Positions 7,360 to 7,516 of a stretch of DNA of 7,516 nucleotides are shown here, one piece after another. The notes beneath the pieces were generated by a model. It was not told the origin of the DNA. It saw only the letters and a list, made by a program, of their open reading frames with translations, and did no database searches. Source of the stretch: JAVVRI01 sp036654795 (lineage in GTDB: Bacteria; Bacteroidota; Bacteroidia; Bacteroidales; Tannerellaceae); contig JAVVRI010000140.1 of the NCBI GenBank assembly GCA_036654795.1, positions 1-7,516 of the forward strand. The letters run 5' to 3'. Made by a program: the position numbers and the translations under genes. Each line of letters begins with the position of its first letter. Positions within the stretch are counted from its first letter, which is position 1.

Positions 7360-7446
7360 TTTCATCACTATGAAACTTTTGTTTCATCCCGTTGAAACTT
7401 TAGTTTCATAGTGATGAAACTAAAGTTTCAACGCTATGAAACTATT
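7359..7446. repeat. Array of four 22-bp palindromic units (GTTTCA-N6-TGAAAC plus 4-bp linker)
   Basis: Units start at 7359, 7381, 7403 and 7425, exactly 22 bp apart. Every unit has perfect GTTTCA and TGAAAC half-sites; half-site starts alternate 12 and 10 bp. The N6 cores are TCACTA, TCCCGT, TAGTGA and ACGCTA, and the linkers are TTTT, TTTA, TAAA and TATT. The core of unit 3 is the exact reverse complement of that of unit 1; units 2 and 4 are near reverse complements (two core mismatches). The first base of the array is the last base of the HTCS stop codon. It is not a CRISPR: the units are contiguous and palindromic with no spacers. Possible roles are a dispersed intergenic repeat of the REP kind, a multi-site regulator target, or an RNA 3' structure. 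The pattern is certain; the function is unknown. Confidence 0.93.
7381..7442 (+). other. Long near-perfect hairpin formed by repeat units 2-4
   Basis: The 20-bp arms 7390-7409 and 7414-7433 are perfectly complementary around the 4-nt loop AGTG. After a 2-bp internal mismatch, seven more pairs (7381-7387 with 7436-7442) extend the stem to 27 pairs. No T-run follows (the next bases are TATTAAAAAAA), so it does not look like a standard intrinsic terminator in either direction. It could stabilise the 3' end of the HTCS mRNA or extrude as a cruciform in DNA. Confidence 0.7.
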
Positions 7447-7464
7447 AAAAAAAGCAGAGATAAT

Positions 7465-7500
7465 GTAGTTTAACGTTTTTGGTTGACTACTTTTTATCTT
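7465..7500 (+). terminator. Possible intrinsic terminator downstream of the HTCS
   Basis: GTAGTT-t-AAC (7465-7474) can pair with GTTGACTAC (7482-7490): nine pairs including one G-T wobble, one bulged T, and a loop of GTTTTTG. It is followed at once by TTTTTATCTT (7491-7500). The layout is that of a rho-independent terminator, but the stem is imperfect and AT-rich. A strong ribosome-binding sequence follows only 8 bp later, which argues for caution. Confidence 0.4.
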
Positions 7501-7506
7501 ATAAAT

Positions 7507-7515
7507 AAAGGAGGT
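7507..7515 (+). promoter_or_regulatory. Strong Shine-Dalgarno sequence for a gene just beyond the right edge
   Basis: AAAGGAGGT is fully complementary to the conserved anti-Shine-Dalgarno end of 16S rRNA and lies in an AT-rich context that looks like a translation leader. The start codon would lie a few bases outside the window. This is notable because most Bacteroidetes genes lack such motifs, including the three translation starts for which an upstream leader is visible here. A chance match cannot be excluded. Confidence 0.45.
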
Positions 7516-7516
7516 T

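Noticed and set aside
7358..7380. Repeat unit 1 plus TTTT as an intrinsic terminator
   Set aside because: 8-bp AT-rich stem with only a four-T tail overlapping the stop codon; it is better explained as the first unit of the repeat array.
7359..7446. CRISPR array
   Set aside because: Units are contiguous 22-mers, each an internal dyad, with no unique spacers of 25-40 bp and no cas genes.
7507..7516. Reverse-complement 3' end of a 16S rRNA gene
   Set aside because: Only the nine bases of the Shine-Dalgarno complement match; the flanking bases (ATAAAT before, T after) do not follow the 16S terminus.

Overview
The window looks like chromosomal DNA from a Bacteroidales bacterium (Bacteroides/Parabacteroides type; genus not resolvable by eye). 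The evidence is a hybrid two-component system (HTCS) of the Bacteroidetes architecture, -7 promoter boxes of the TAnnTTTG type, a DUF3109-type protein, little Shine-Dalgarno use ahead of the complete genes, and moderate GC.

Layout, left to right. Positions 1-238 hold no convincing gene but contain a compact three-way-junction fold, a second hairpin and two T-tracts. Positions 239-2346 (minus strand) are a two-gene operon: gpmI (cofactor-independent phosphoglycerate mutase, lower glycolysis), then a cysteine-rich DUF3109 protein whose ATG overlaps the gpmI stop codon (ATGA). A 108-bp divergent control region (2347-2454) carries a perfect 10-bp inverted repeat and candidate promoters for both directions. 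On the plus strand, 2455-3180 encodes a YgjP-like (DUF45/M48-type) zinc metallopeptidase. After a 147-bp gap with its own promoter box, 3328-7359 encodes a complete 1343-residue HTCS: signal peptide, fourteen Reg_prop repeats (two seven-bladed propellers), Y_Y_Y domain, one membrane span, histidine kinase, receiver and AraC-type DNA-binding domain. All key catalytic residues are present.

The most unusual part is the right end. Starting on the last base of the HTCS stop codon is an array of four 22-bp units (7359-7446), each a GTTTCA-N6-TGAAAC dyad plus a 4-bp A/T linker. Unit 3 is the exact reverse complement of unit 1, and units 2-4 can fold as one long hairpin. A hairpin with a T-tract follows, then a strong AAGGAGG ribosome-binding sequence at the edge, suggesting another gene just outside.

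The left operon and the peptidase look like housekeeping functions. The HTCS is of the class that senses glycan fragments in the periplasm and switches on polysaccharide-utilisation genes, but no such target genes lie in the window, so its ligand cannot be inferred.
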